Shown: positions 26,233 through 35,384 of the stretch, piece after piece
Layout of the letters: every line of letters begins with the position of its first letter
Numbering within the stretch: the first letter of the stretch is position 1
Origin: MWDV01 sp002070715
GTDB taxonomy: Bacteria > Verrucomicrobiota > Verrucomicrobiia > Limisphaerales > MWDV01
Reading direction: 5' to 3'
Length of the DNA: 64,000 bases
Assembly: GCA_035411585.1 (NCBI GenBank)
Contig: DAONTI010000016.1
Span: forward strand, 34,865 to 98,864
Position numbers and translations under genes: made by a program
The notes under the pieces: generated by a model
Told to the model about the DNA's origin: nothing
What the model saw: the letters and a program-made list of their open reading frames with translations, nothing else
Databases searched by the model: none

Positions 26233-28803
26233 TTACGTCCGTCGCGTGTAGCGGATTTCGCGGCACGGGATGGTGCCCGATGTAACTTCGAGAAACGGTT
26301 TTCCTTGTTTCACCCCCACGAGTCCGTAACCGGTGGCGGTGGCCAGGAAACAGCGGAAATTGCCGCGCAGCGACGGGGTTAAATAGAGGACCTGCTCCAC
26401 GGCGTCGTAACGGGCGCCGCTCAAGCCCTGCAACAAACCGTAACTGGAAAGCGCGCGCGCGTACCAGTGGCCGCATTCGTATTCATTGAACGGATTGCGC
26501 ACCCGACCGTCGTACCGGTCACGGCAGACCCGCACGATTTCGAGGCCCTCCTCGACCCGCCCCATCAACATCAAGTGGGAAGCCACCTGGTATTCGATGC
26601 CCGTCCAGACTTCGTTGGAATAGACAAACGGCAGCGAAGGTTCCCCGCCTTTGGGCCAGGAACACAGCAGCAGCCCTCCCTCCGCACCACAGGCGTAACT
26701 GGGTCGCTGCGGATTCGCATGCGCGGTCAGGTCGTATCGCAGATTGTGTTTATGCACCGCCCGGAGGTGACTGGTCACCTTTTGCGAGTCCAATACCGGA
26801 CCAACACCGCAGACCAGCGCCATCCACGCGCCGAGCACGCCGTCGGACAGGCAGCCGCGTCCGTACTGGTACATCGGGCCTTCTTTCTTGAGCAACGCCG
26901 TCACCTCGTCCGAGTGAACGCCGCGCAGGGTTTCGGGATTCGTCGCCCGCAAATCGCGCCACTGGACCTTTTGGATGAAATACTCGCCGTCAAACAATTC
27001 GCCTTCCATGCGGGACACGCCGCGTTCGAGCAACTCCTCGTAAAGCGGCACGGCATCCTCCAACGCGCGGCCCATGAGGACGGCGGCCCGCAACGCGCCC
27101 AGATAAAAGCTGGTGCACATCCCGTCCGGCCCCCAGAACTCGATGTCGTAGGTGTTATGATGCGGTTCTTTCAACCAGCCCTGGTGGTCCGGGTCCCAGG
27201 TTTCAATGCAGAAGTTGAGGCTGGTTTTGATGGCGGGCCAGAGCCGGCGGAGCCAGTCGGTATCGCCGCTGATCCGCCATTCCCGGTAGGCCTTCATCAC
27301 GCCGCCGAGCTGGCCGTCGGACGCCGCGTGATAATCATGCGCCACCGGACGGATCGGCAAGGCGCTGCGGAAGGTCTGGTGTCCCCGCGCGTCCTGTGAC
27401 GGGCCAAATTCCGTCTCACGCAGGGTCCGTTCCAAGGCCGGAAACAAATGCGGGATGGCCTGGGCATAATTCCACACGTGCGTGCAGGAACCCGAACAAC
27501 AACCGGCGTTGTCATGGCAGCCTTCCCACGCCCACAACCGTCCGTCCGCCTGCCGCAACACCGTGGGCGATTTCAAGATGGACAGATTCGCCGTCACGGC
27601 TTCCATCACCTCGGCGGGCAACGTGGACGCGAACAGACAATCACTAAACCGCTGCGCGTTGGCGCGCAGGAGGGTGTAGTGCTCGCGCCAATAATCGGTG
27701 ATCGCCGCGATGTTGGCAAAGCGCCCCGCATACCACGGTTGATAATGTCCCGGGGCTGCCGCGCCGGGCGGGGCGGGTTCCGGATCCCGGCCCACGCGCA
27801 GGTTGGTTTGCGCCACATGCCAAGCCAGCCGGACCACAATGGTCTTGGACGCGCGTGGGGCCAGCGTCACCGGAACAAAGAGCGAACCGCCGGGCGAGGG
27901 ATTGCCTTCGGTGATCGCCGGGCGCTCGATGCATTCGCCCCGCAGGACATCGGCCCACGCCGTCGTCAAGGCGTCAAACCAACCGCCGCGAAACCACGCC
28001 GGATTAACCGTCACTTCCGGATCACTGGTCGTGGCCGAAAAGGCGCCCTCCTCCCAGCCGCGGTCCTGCGGCGCCAGCGAGGAAAAAACGAATCCGTCCC
28101 GCAGCGGTTTCACCGTGTTCGCGTTCCGGCCCACCACCATGAAATTCCGGGCGTTCCACGAAAACACCGCTTCCACGGGGCGGTTGGTTTTGTTGGTGAA
28201 ACTGTATTCCAGCGCCGCCACCGGCAGACTGGAATTATCCGCGTCGCCGGGTTCAAACGGACTCCACCCCGTCAAGGCCACAGTCAGCGGCAGGTCTGGG
28301 TCCGTCAGCGTCACCGTGGCAAAGGGAAACCGCGCCCGAAACCGGGCGGAACGGAATCGCGGCAGGCCAAATGTCGTCCCCGTTGCTCCGTTGCCGCTGC
28401 CCGGCTGGCCGAACTTTTTCCAATCCGGCACGGGCCCCTCCAGCACCCGCGCGATCGGCGTCGTTCCTTTCACACAAATGGCCCCGAACGTGACCGGCTC
28501 GTGAAATACCTCGGGGCGATTCCGGAGCGAGACGTGCGACAGCGCGCCGGTGCCTTCCAGGCAAATCATGCCCGCACCGAGGCCGCCCATGGGAAAGGCC
28601 ACGCGCCGGAGCGTTGCGCCTGTGTAGGTCGTATTGTAACGCGCTTTGCCGCGGGCCCGGGGGGAACGATCCCCGTCAGCCGGCGCGGCGGTCGTCGTCG
28701 AAGTGCCCATGCCGGCCACGCCCAACGCGCTGACCGTGGTGGCGGAGAGTTTCAGGAAATCCCGGCGTTTCAGACCGGAATGAGGCGAAGTTGATTCTGA
28801 CAT
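26233..28803 (-). CDS. GH116 family glycosidase (GBA2-like), Tat-exported
   Basis: A large secreted glycoside hydrolase, 856 residues from ATG 28803. This start is preceded by GGAAAG; an in-frame GTG lies at 28830. The N-terminus has a twin-arginine signal (LKRRDFLKLSATTVSALGVAG). It then has the beta-sandwich domain of the GBA2_N type and an (alpha/alpha)6 catalytic domain. The GH116 hallmark CCSGSCTHVWNYAQA follows a WEG whose Glu427 aligns with the family nucleophile, and Asp553 in TYDIEFWGPDG aligns with the acid/base. Family members act on beta-glucosides, beta-xylosides or beta-N-acetylglucosaminides, and the specificity here is open. It is divergent from the GH20/GH67-like gene, which suggests joint use of a polysaccharide. 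Confidence 0.9.
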   Translation of the reverse strand: MSESTSPHSGLKRRDFLKLSATTVSALGVAGMGTSTTTAAPADGDRSPRARGKARYNTTYTGATLRRVAFPMGGLGAGMICLEGTGALSHVSLRNRPEVFHEPVTFGAICVKGTTPIARVLEGPVPDWKKFGQPGSGNGATGTTFGLPRFRSARFRARFPFATVTLTDPDLPLTVALTGWSPFEPGDADNSSLPVAALEYSFTNKTNRPVEAVFSWNARNFMVVGRNANTVKPLRDGFVFSSLAPQDRGWEEGAFSATTSDPEVTVNPAWFRGGWFDALTTAWADVLRGECIERPAITEGNPSPGGSLFVPVTLAPRASKTIVVRLAWHVAQTNLRVGRDPEPAPPGAAAPGHYQPWYAGRFANIAAITDYWREHYTLLRANAQRFSDCLFASTLPAEVMEAVTANLSILKSPTVLRQADGRLWAWEGCHDNAGCCSGSCTHVWNYAQAIPHLFPALERTLRETEFGPSQDARGHQTFRSALPIRPVAHDYHAASDGQLGGVMKAYREWRISGDTDWLRRLWPAIKTSLNFCIETWDPDHQGWLKEPHHNTYDIEFWGPDGMCTSFYLGALRAAVLMGRALEDAVPLYEELLERGVSRMEGELFDGEYFIQKVQWRDLRATNPETLRGVHSDEVTALLKKEGPMYQYGRGCLSDGVLGAWMALVCGVGPVLDSQKVTSHLRAVHKHNLRYDLTAHANPQRPSYACGAEGGLLLCSWPKGGEPSLPFVYSNEVWTGIEYQVASHLMLMGRVEEGLEIVRVCRDRYDGRVRNPFNEYECGHWYARALSSYGLLQGLSGARYDAVEQVLYLTPSLRGNFRCFLATATGYGLVGVKQGKPFLEVTSGTIPCREIRYTRRT

Positions 28804-29051
28804 GGCGCAGCTCTTTCCATTGTTGCTCACACAAACTGCGCAGACGGTTGTTCACCTTCGGTAAAAACGCAAGTCTTGTTGCGGCGATATTTGCCTCCAG
28901 TTGGCGAAGGGCGATTCCCCGCAGGCTTTTGTTGTCCCGGCAAAGGACACCATTGAAGGGCTGAACATGTCGCGTCCTTCGACCGCATATCCGCTGCAGT
29001 TGCCCGAGTTTTCTCTGGCTAGGTAGCGGCCCAAACCAGATAGTTCTCCGC
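28804..29051. promoter_or_regulatory. Divergent control region of the glycosidase locus
   Basis: About 250 bases separate the start codons of the GH116 gene (minus) and the GH20/GH67-like gene (plus), so promoters for both must lie here. I see no strong sigma70 consensus or operator-like palindrome. The only translation signal I can support is GGAAAG before the GH116 ATG at 28803. Confidence 0.4.
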
Positions 29052-31544
29052 ATGCGCTGTGGTGTTGCCAGTAAAACGGTCTGCTTCCGAACTTGGGTGA
29101 ATCTTTTGCTTCGGATCGGTTGCCTCGGTCTGACCGTGTTTTTGGGGGCAGGTCGGGTTCGTGGAATGGATTTGTCGTCCGCCTTGGTGGTTGCGCCTCC
29201 GGATTTGTCCGGTCCGGAACAGAAAGCCGTCACGATGTTGGTCGAGGAGGTCGAAAAGCGCACCTTGTTCCGCTGGCCGGTGCAGCAGGTTTGGCCGACG
29301 ACCAACGCCACGGTTATCGCTGTCGGCAATCGCAGTACGTTGGAAGCATTTGCGGGCGCGCGTGCGGCCGAGTTGCAAACCATTGCCCGTGACACGCGAC
29401 CGGAAGGTTACCAATTAGCCATCAAGTCCGGCTCCGGCGGAACAACGGTCTATGTCATCGGCAACGATGCGCGCGGCGTGTTGTTTGGTGTGGGTCGGTT
29501 GCTGCGCGAGCTACGCATGGTGTCACGCGAGGTCAGTTTGCGCGATGACCTGCAGATTGCTTCCGCGCCGAAGTACCCGCTGCGCGGACATCAAGTGGGG
29601 TACCGACCCAAGACGCATTCCTACGACGCCTGGGATTTGCCGGTGTGGGAGCAATACTTCCGCGACCTCGCCGTGTTTGGCGGCAATACCGTCGAGCTGA
29701 TCCCGCCGCGTTCGGACGACGACGCGGATAGTCCGCACTTCCCGCGTCCGCCCATGGAAATGATGATCGGCATGTCGCGTCTGGCGGCGGAGTACGGTTT
29801 GAATGTGTGGATCTGGTATCCGGCGTTGGACAAAGATTACGCAAATCCGCAAACCGTCACTGCCGCGGTGCGCGAATGGGGCGAAGTTTTTGCGCAATTA
29901 CCCCGCGTGGATGCGGTGTTTGTTCCGGGCGGCGATCCGGGCCACACGCAGCCGAAGTATCTGATGGCTTTGCTAGAGAAGCAGACGGCGAATCTGCGTC
30001 GGTTTCATCCGCAGGCGCAGATGTGGGTTTCCCCGCAGGGCTTCACGCAGGCGTGGCTGGATGAGTTCCTGGAAATTTTGCGGCGCGAACAACCCGCCTG
30101 GTTGGGCGGTGTGGTGCACGGGCCGCAAGTGCGCGTCAGTCCGCAGCAGTTGCGTCAACTCGTGCCGGCGCGGTATCCCATCCGCTTGTATCCGGACATC
30201 ACGCATTCGCAGCAATGTCAGTATCCCGTGTCGCAATGGGACGTGGCGTTTTCGATCACCGCCGGGCGCGAAGGCATCAATCCCCGCCCGCTGGATTACG
30301 CCATCATCGCGCGACACACGCTGCCGGATTCCATTGGTTTCAGCACCTATTCCGAAGGTTGCAACGACGACGTGAACAAATGCGTCTGGAGCGCGTTGGG
30401 CTGGGATCCGGACGCGGATGTGCGGCAGGTGCTGCGCGAATACAGCCGCTATTTCAGCGGGCCGGAAGTCGAGGCGGCCTTTGCGGAGGGACTGTTTGCC
30501 TTGGAACGCAACTGGCGCGCGCCGCTCGCGCAGAACGTCGGCGTGGAACAAACGCTGCGGGATTTTCAAACGCTCGAGCGGATGGTGCGTCCCGCCGCGC
30601 TGCGCAACTGGCGTTTTCAGCAGGCATTGTTCCGCGCCTATTTCGACGCCTATGTCCGGCACCGGTGGTTGCGCGAAACGAAGTTGGAGCAAGAAGCCCT
30701 GCGCGCCTTGCAACTTGCCCCCACCGTCGGCAGCGAAAAAGCCATGGCCGAAGCGCAGACCATTTTGCACCAACCGGAAACTGATTCCGCCGCGGCCGCG
30801 TTGCGCCTCCGCATTTTTCAGTTGGGCGAAGCGCTGTTTCAAAGCATCGCCATGCAACTCAGTGTCGAGCGCTACCAGGCGATTGATGTGGATCGGGGCG
30901 CGATGCTCGATTCCATGGATTATCCGCTGAACAACCGGCCCTGGCTCGAAGCGCGTTTCACGCAGATTCGCCAGCTCGATTCCGAAGCGGCGCGGCAGCA
31001 GGCGCTGGATGCAATCGTCAACTGGACCAATCCCGGCCCGGGCGGATTTTACGACGACCTCGGCAACGTCGCCGCCCAACCGCACCTGCTCGTCAATCTG
31101 GACTTCGCCCAGGATCCGGACCGGTTCGCCTCGCCGCGCGTGGATTTTACCGAAGACCAATTTTTGGATGTGCCGGATGACGCGGTCGCGCCCGTGCGAC
31201 GGATTTCGTGGAAAGATCATGCCGAGTCGCTTTACGATGCGCCGCTGGAAATGCTTTACGAGAATTTGGATCACAATGCGCGTTACCGACTGCGCATCAT
31301 CTACGCGGGCGACAACACCAAAAGACGAATCCGCCTGGATGCGAACGACACGATTGAAATCCATCCTTTGCGCGCCAAGTCGGCGACGATTGAACCGCTG
31401 GAGTTTGAATTACCGGCGGCGGCCACGTCGTCGGGCCGGTTGAAACTCACCTGGCGCGCCGAGCCGGGGCTGGGCGGCAATGGCCGCGCCTGTCAGGTTT
31501 CCGAAGTGTGGCTCATTAAAGGCGATCCGACGAAGCAACCATGA
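29052..31544 (+). CDS. Secreted glycoside-hydrolase-like protein (GH20b/GH67N domain)
   Basis: An 830-residue exported protein. A signal peptide (about 15-38) is followed by a domain like the non-catalytic N-terminal domain shared by GH20, GH67 and GH84 enzymes (about 45-160; PEGYQLAIKSG and YVIGNDARGVLFGVGRLLREL). A TIM-barrel-like region starts at PLRGHQVGYRPKTHSYDAWD and contains carboxylate-rich loops (PPRSDDDADSP, PGGDPGHTQP). A helical segment and a C-terminal beta domain (about 690-825) complete it. The barrel is divergent, and I cannot name the catalytic pair or a substrate. Hexosaminidase- or glucuronidase-like activity is possible. It is followed 97 bases later by an HpcH-type aldolase and is divergent from GH116, which points to a carbohydrate-use locus. 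Confidence 0.75.
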   Translation: MRCGVASKTVCFRTWVNLLLRIGCLGLTVFLGAGRVRGMDLSSALVVAPPDLSGPEQKAVTMLVEEVEKRTLFRWPVQQVWPTTNATVIAVGNRSTLEAFAGARAAELQTIARDTRPEGYQLAIKSGSGGTTVYVIGNDARGVLFGVGRLLRELRMVSREVSLRDDLQIASAPKYPLRGHQVGYRPKTHSYDAWDLPVWEQYFRDLAVFGGNTVELIPPRSDDDADSPHFPRPPMEMMIGMSRLAAEYGLNVWIWYPALDKDYANPQTVTAAVREWGEVFAQLPRVDAVFVPGGDPGHTQPKYLMALLEKQTANLRRFHPQAQMWVSPQGFTQAWLDEFLEILRREQPAWLGGVVHGPQVRVSPQQLRQLVPARYPIRLYPDITHSQQCQYPVSQWDVAFSITAGREGINPRPLDYAIIARHTLPDSIGFSTYSEGCNDDVNKCVWSALGWDPDADVRQVLREYSRYFSGPEVEAAFAEGLFALERNWRAPLAQNVGVEQTLRDFQTLERMVRPAALRNWRFQQALFRAYFDAYVRHRWLRETKLEQEALRALQLAPTVGSEKAMAEAQTILHQPETDSAAAALRLRIFQLGEALFQSIAMQLSVERYQAIDVDRGAMLDSMDYPLNNRPWLEARFTQIRQLDSEAARQQALDAIVNWTNPGPGGFYDDLGNVAAQPHLLVNLDFAQDPDRFASPRVDFTEDQFLDVPDDAVAPVRRISWKDHAESLYDAPLEMLYENLDHNARYRLRIIYAGDNTKRRIRLDANDTIEIHPLRAKSATIEPLEFELPAAATSSGRLKLTWRAEPGLGGNGRACQVSEVWLIKGDPTKQP

Positions 31545-31641
31545 CCACCACACGACCAGCGATTAGAACGGTCCAACACAAGCGAGCGACGGTTGCGTTC
31601 CTTGATCAGTTGATTCGCCACCGTTGACCGCATTCACTTTT

Positions 31642-32463
31642 ATGCCCGCAAAAAAATCCAAAACCACCAAATTGGAATTCAAAAATTCGGTTAAAGAAAA
31701 GCTGCGTCGCGGCGAGTCCGTGATCGGTGCGACCATCAGCGTCAACAACGTGGAAGTGGCGGCACAGTGCGCCGCGCTGGGTTTCGACTTCATCTGGCTC
31801 GAAATGGAGCACGCGCCGTTGAGCCTTGAAATGGTGCGGCACACTGTGCTGGCCACGCGCGGTCTGCCCGCCGTGCCATTCGCGCGACCGCCGACGAACG
31901 AGCTGTGGACCGCCAAACGCGTGCTGGATGCGGGGGTGTTGGGCGTGATTTTTCCGTTCACACGCACGCCCGAACTCGCCCGGCAAGCCGTCGCCGCGTG
32001 CCGTTATCCGACGCGCGGCTTGCGGGGCTCGGGCGCGAACCTGGCGCAATTCCGCTGGCCCGCGCCGCAGGGATATTACGATTTCGCGGACGAGAACGTG
32101 CTGGTCGTGGCCATCGTGGAAGAACTGCAGGGACTGGAACAGGTGGAGACCATCGCCGCCACGCCGGGCATTGACGTGCTGTTCATCGGCACGAGCGATC
32201 TGTCCTTCGCGCTCGGGTTGCGCGGCAATCAAAATCATCCGCGGTTGGATGCGGCCATCGCCCGGATTGTGGCGGCGGGCAAGAAACACGGAAAATTTCT
32301 GGGCCGCCCCGCGATCACGGCGGAGCAAATCCAGCGCTGCCAGAAACAGGGCTTCCGCTTTTTCCAAAGCGCATCGGATATTGACCTGCTGACGACCGGC
32401 GCGACCCAATTGCTCAAACCGTTTGGCAAAGCCCGCGAATCCACGTTTGTGGGCGGACTTTGA
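31642..32463 (+). CDS. HpcH/HpaI-family aldolase
   Basis: A cytoplasmic class II pyruvate aldolase of 273 residues. The expected active-site residues are visible by comparison with HpaI: Glu56-His57 in WLEMEHAP, Arg82 in PFARPP, Glu160 in VVAIVEEL (metal ligand) and Asp186 in FIGTSDLS (metal ligand). The family cleaves 4-hydroxy-2-oxoacids such as 2-keto-3-deoxy-L-rhamnonate, 2-keto-3-deoxygalactarate or 4-hydroxy-2-oxoheptanedioate into pyruvate and an aldehyde. Given the two glycoside-hydrolase-like genes upstream, a keto-deoxy sugar acid is the most likely substrate, but this is inference. The ATG at 31642 was preferred over the in-frame start at 31624. Confidence 0.88.
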   Translation: MPAKKSKTTKLEFKNSVKEKLRRGESVIGATISVNNVEVAAQCAALGFDFIWLEMEHAPLSLEMVRHTVLATRGLPAVPFARPPTNELWTAKRVLDAGVLGVIFPFTRTPELARQAVAACRYPTRGLRGSGANLAQFRWPAPQGYYDFADENVLVVAIVEELQGLEQVETIAATPGIDVLFIGTSDLSFALGLRGNQNHPRLDAAIARIVAAGKKHGKFLGRPAITAEQIQRCQKQGFRFFQSASDIDLLTTGATQLLKPFGKARESTFVGGL

Positions 32464-32596
32464 TTCCGCGCCGCAGCGGCATAACGCCACCGTGGCCGCA
32501 AGCGTGTGCCCGGCCAACAATGTAGCTGCGGCGTCTTGCCGCAGTTTCGACTGAATCGAGTTGAGACTGCCTCAGTAGCCATTAACTTTGGAACCG

Positions 32597-32614
32597 GATG
32601 TCGCCCGCGAGGCG
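32597..32614 (+). repeat. 18-bp direct repeat, copy 1
   Basis: GATGTCGCCCGCGAGGCG, identical to the copy at 32930-32947, 333 bases away. Similarity extends weakly on both sides (ACTTT upstream; GAA downstream). Confidence 0.7.
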
Positions 32615-32792
32615 CGAATGACCACTGCTGCGGACGGCGGTGCGCCCCCATTCCTTTGCCAATCATTCCCTTGTTTCCTCGTTCGAAGGCTTCTTGCATT
32701 TTGCGGTTGTATTTCCCTGTGAGGAACGCGTTCCACTGCGCCCCTGATCAGTTGGGGACGACGTGGAAGTCGTCCCTCCCGAGGTCGGGGTA

Positions 32793-32863
32793 AAGCCACA
32801 AAGGACGCAAAGATCACAAAGGAAAGATCTTCTCTCTGTGTTCTGTGCGTTTTTTGTGGTTAA
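32793..32863. repeat. Long imperfect inverted repeat
   Basis: The left arm (AAGCCACAAAGGACGCAAAG and on) pairs with the right arm (TTCTGTGCGTTTTTTGTGGT and on) to give a hairpin of about 30 pairs with several mismatches around a GATCTTCTC centre. The cadence (CACAAAGG, GACGCAAAG, CTGTG) is that of intergenic repeats seen in many bacterial phyla. It may act as a bidirectional transcription barrier, but there is no proof. Confidence 0.55.
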
Positions 32864-32929
32864 TCACTCCTCATCATTCGTCCGCTTCTCTGCGCCTCTG
32901 CGGCTCGGTGGCCGTTCACTTTAGCGCCT

Positions 32930-32947
32930 GATGTCGCCCGCGAGGCG
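32930..32947 (+). repeat. 18-bp direct repeat, copy 2
   Basis: GATGTCGCCCGCGAGGCG, identical to 32597-32614. It lies 63 bases downstream of the LamG/propeller stop codon (minus strand). Confidence 0.7.
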
Positions 32948-33010
32948 TGAACGGCTATCACCACAGAGGACAGCGCTCCCCATTTCCCATTCCCTTGATC
33001 GACGCGGACC

Positions 33011-34729
33011 TCAGCGGGTCAGTTGTTCAATCTGGCGCGACGACAACGCCGTGCGATAGATTCGCACATCGCGTAATGCACCACGAAAATAATCGCTGGG
33101 ACCGAGACCAATCTTCAGCGGCAGCTCCGAACTAAGATCGTAGTCGGCCGGGTTGAAACTTGCTGAAGTGGCCGCCGCCCGACCGTCCACGTAGAGCGCG
33201 AGTTGATCGCGCTGTCGCACCGCGGCGAGGTGATGCCAGCCGTCGGACAGGGCGTAGTCGTACGTCACGTTTCTTCCCGCTGCAAACGACCACACCCGCC
33301 CCGAAGGGAGTGTCCCGCAAAACAGTCGGCCCTGAAATTCCGTCATGGTCCAAGCGCGGCGGTATTTGACGTCCGGAGTGGAATCAAGCACGGCAAGGCG
33401 CTTCCAGTTGTCCGCGCCGTCGAAGCGGTACACCTCCGCCTGCGGCAGACTGCCCGCGTACACTTTTCCGTTGTGGACCATCATGCCCATGACTTCGAGT
33501 TCCTGTCCGAGACGGCCCACATCGCTCCACCCGTTGTCGCCGTCGTAGCGATACACCCGGCCGGTATTCCACGTGCCGACGTAAAGTCGCCCCGCGTAAA
33601 TCACAAAGGAGTAGGTTTGGGTGTTCTCCGGCGGGCCCACTTGGCCGCAATCCACCCAAGCCTGTCCATCGAAACGGAAGACGTGACCTTCATCGTAACT
33701 CGAGGCGAACAGTTGCCCGTCATACACGCACATGGCTTCGACGCGCTTGCCAAACGGCACGGGCAACACGGTCCAACGCTGGCCGCCTTCGTAACGAAAG
33801 AATCCGGCGGGACGATACAACGAGGAGGCATAAAGTTGACCGCGATAAACGACCAGGCCGCCAATGGCCTCGGTGTCCGGCAATTGCCCGCAGTCCACCC
33901 ACGACTGACTGCCCGCGTAGCGATACACTTTGCCGCCCAGATGCGGATTCTCCGATTCCGGCAACGCCGAGCCGCCAAGCCGATATTTCGAAACACCGGC
34001 GTAAAGCTGGCCCTGAAAAACCGCCAGTGCGGAAACCGAGTTGCACGAGTCCGGCCGTCCGCAATCCACCCAGCGCGCATCGCCGTCGAAGCGAAACACG
34101 CGTCCCGCCTCCTCTTTGCCGGATTCGCACGTGCCGGCGTAAAGCTGCCCGTCGTGCACTGCCAGCGCGAAGACCAGCACCGCATTGCCCGGTCGGCCAT
34201 GATCGCGCCACGCCGTGTCCGATTGACCGTTGTCGATGCCGAAGTGAACGTTGCGCGTGTTGGGCTGGCTGGTGGTGACACCGGCATTGTGCGTGATGCC
34301 GAAATTGAAGCCGCGTCGGGCGGTGAGGTCGTATTGGCTGAGGATGTCGCCGTAAGCGTCGTCCAGCGCCGTTTCCTCCGGCAACCACACCCAAGCGGCA
34401 ATGGTGAAATCATTGGTGCCCAGTCGCAACGAGACGCTGGGAGGTACTTCGATCCAGCCAGTGCGCCCCTCGAACTGCGCCGCTTCATGTCCGGCGATGG
34501 TGCTGAAATTGACGCTGTGATTCAGACCGTGATGGCCCTGACCGGAAACATCCCGGCTGTCGCTGGCCAGCGGCCAATGGCCCACCAGCGTAGCGGCGGC
34601 TTCAACTGGTTTTTGCATCTCAACTGATGCGGCGATAAACAAACCCCCGGCACTGATGACTGTTACCGCCAGCCACCGGTGCCAGAATCGAACTCGCTCC
34701 CGTCGGGACGCCATCAGAGGTTTGGTCAT
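33011..34729 (-). CDS. Exported LamG protein interrupted by a seven-repeat propeller
   Basis: A 572-residue protein with one N-terminal signal or anchor helix (about 19-36). Residues 45-171 are the first part of a LamG/concanavalin-like domain (LVGHWPLASDSRDVSGQGHH; DFTIAAWVWLP). Residues 172-486 are seven repeats of about 40-55 residues with the pattern W-x-D-x-G, LxVYxGQLYAG, VYRYDG, giving a predicted seven-bladed beta-propeller. Residues 487-572 resume and finish the LamG fold (SDGWHHLAAVRQRDQLALYVDG; FRGALRDVRIYRTALSSRQIEQL). The propeller is therefore nested inside LamG. A carbohydrate- or protein-binding surface role is likely, and no catalytic residues are obvious. An in-frame ATG at 34741 is also possible. 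It is divergent from the RodZ-like gene. Confidence 0.82.
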   Translation of the reverse strand: MTKPLMASRRERVRFWHRWLAVTVISAGGLFIAASVEMQKPVEAAATLVGHWPLASDSRDVSGQGHHGLNHSVNFSTIAGHEAAQFEGRTGWIEVPPSVSLRLGTNDFTIAAWVWLPEETALDDAYGDILSQYDLTARRGFNFGITHNAGVTTSQPNTRNVHFGIDNGQSDTAWRDHGRPGNAVLVFALAVHDGQLYAGTCESGKEEAGRVFRFDGDARWVDCGRPDSCNSVSALAVFQGQLYAGVSKYRLGGSALPESENPHLGGKVYRYAGSQSWVDCGQLPDTEAIGGLVVYRGQLYASSLYRPAGFFRYEGGQRWTVLPVPFGKRVEAMCVYDGQLFASSYDEGHVFRFDGQAWVDCGQVGPPENTQTYSFVIYAGRLYVGTWNTGRVYRYDGDNGWSDVGRLGQELEVMGMMVHNGKVYAGSLPQAEVYRFDGADNWKRLAVLDSTPDVKYRRAWTMTEFQGRLFCGTLPSGRVWSFAAGRNVTYDYALSDGWHHLAAVRQRDQLALYVDGRAAATSASFNPADYDLSSELPLKIGLGPSDYFRGALRDVRIYRTALSSRQIEQLTR

Positions 34730-34870
34730 AGGCACGCCCATTCTTCCGGCGCGGCTCTTACATGCAAGCCGGGATTGGGCACCGCCCGCGCCGACCTTTC
34801 CCGTGAAATCCCCAGTCTTTCCCAGCCGCTCCCGTTTCCGGGATTGCCAAGCGCGGGGGAAAGGCGCTAA

Positions 34871-35380
34871 ATGGCGCCGATGCCAACGGTTGCCGAACAA
34901 CTTCGCACCCGCCGGGAGGCCCAAGGTCTCACGGTGCATCAGGTGGCGGACATCACCAAAATCCGGACGGACCATATTCGGGCGCTGGAGGAGGGTAATT
35001 TCAACGTGTTCACCGCGCCGGTGTACATCAAAGGATTTGTCCGGACGTATGCCGGTTTGTTGAAGCTGGATGTGCCCGAGGTCATCACGCAACTGGAGGC
35101 GGAACTCGGGCGCACTGAAAAATTTGCCGAACCGCCCAATCTGGGCGGGCGCACCCGCACCCCGCTGGATTTCCTCATGCTCCAGCTTTCGCGGATTGAC
35201 TGGCGGAAGGGCGTGGTGATTTTGGCGGTGTTGGTGCTGGCGGGACTGGCCACCGGTGTGTATGCGCTCTGGCGGCATTATGCGACCCGCGATCCGCTGG
35301 CCGATCTTCCGCCGGCGGTGTACCCATCGGCACCGCCCACCACCACCGAAACCCTGCCCCTGCCTCCGCCCGCGCGGTAG
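34871..35380 (+). CDS. Short RodZ-like HTH membrane protein
   Basis: A 169-residue protein. Residues about 5-75 form an Xre/HTH_25-type helix-turn-helix like that of RodZ (LRTRREAQGLTVHQVADITK, IRALEEGNFNVFTAPVYIKGFVRTYAGLL). A charged linker follows, with one membrane helix (about 117-138), and only some 30 Pro/Thr-rich residues outside. RodZ links the MreB cytoskeleton to the wall-building machinery. Here the periplasmic DUF4115 domain is missing, so it is a truncated relative, though short forms are known. The stop is four bases from that of convergent pgsA. The gene often sits near pgsA and rimO in other bacteria, and it does here too. Confidence 0.8.
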   Translation: MAPMPTVAEQLRTRREAQGLTVHQVADITKIRTDHIRALEEGNFNVFTAPVYIKGFVRTYAGLLKLDVPEVITQLEAELGRTEKFAEPPNLGGRTRTPLDFLMLQLSRIDWRKGVVILAVLVLAGLATGVYALWRHYATRDPLADLPPAVYPSAPPTTTETLPLPPPAR

Positions 35381-35384
35381 GCGC

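Larger units (their letters stand above)
32464..33010. other. Intergenic region rich in short repeats, no gene
   Basis: These 547 bases lie between the aldolase and the end of the LamG/propeller gene. They contain two direct copies of GATGTCGCCCGCGAGGCG (32597-32614 and 32930-32947) and, between them, a long imperfect inverted repeat at 32793-32863. Open frames in this stretch look random and show no family. The composition shifts to AT-rich around 32800-32890. Confidence 0.6.

Noticed and set aside
32506..32793. Plus-strand open frame of 95 codons after the aldolase gene
   Set aside because: It covers the direct repeat and the beginning of the inverted-repeat region, with no domain and no start signal.
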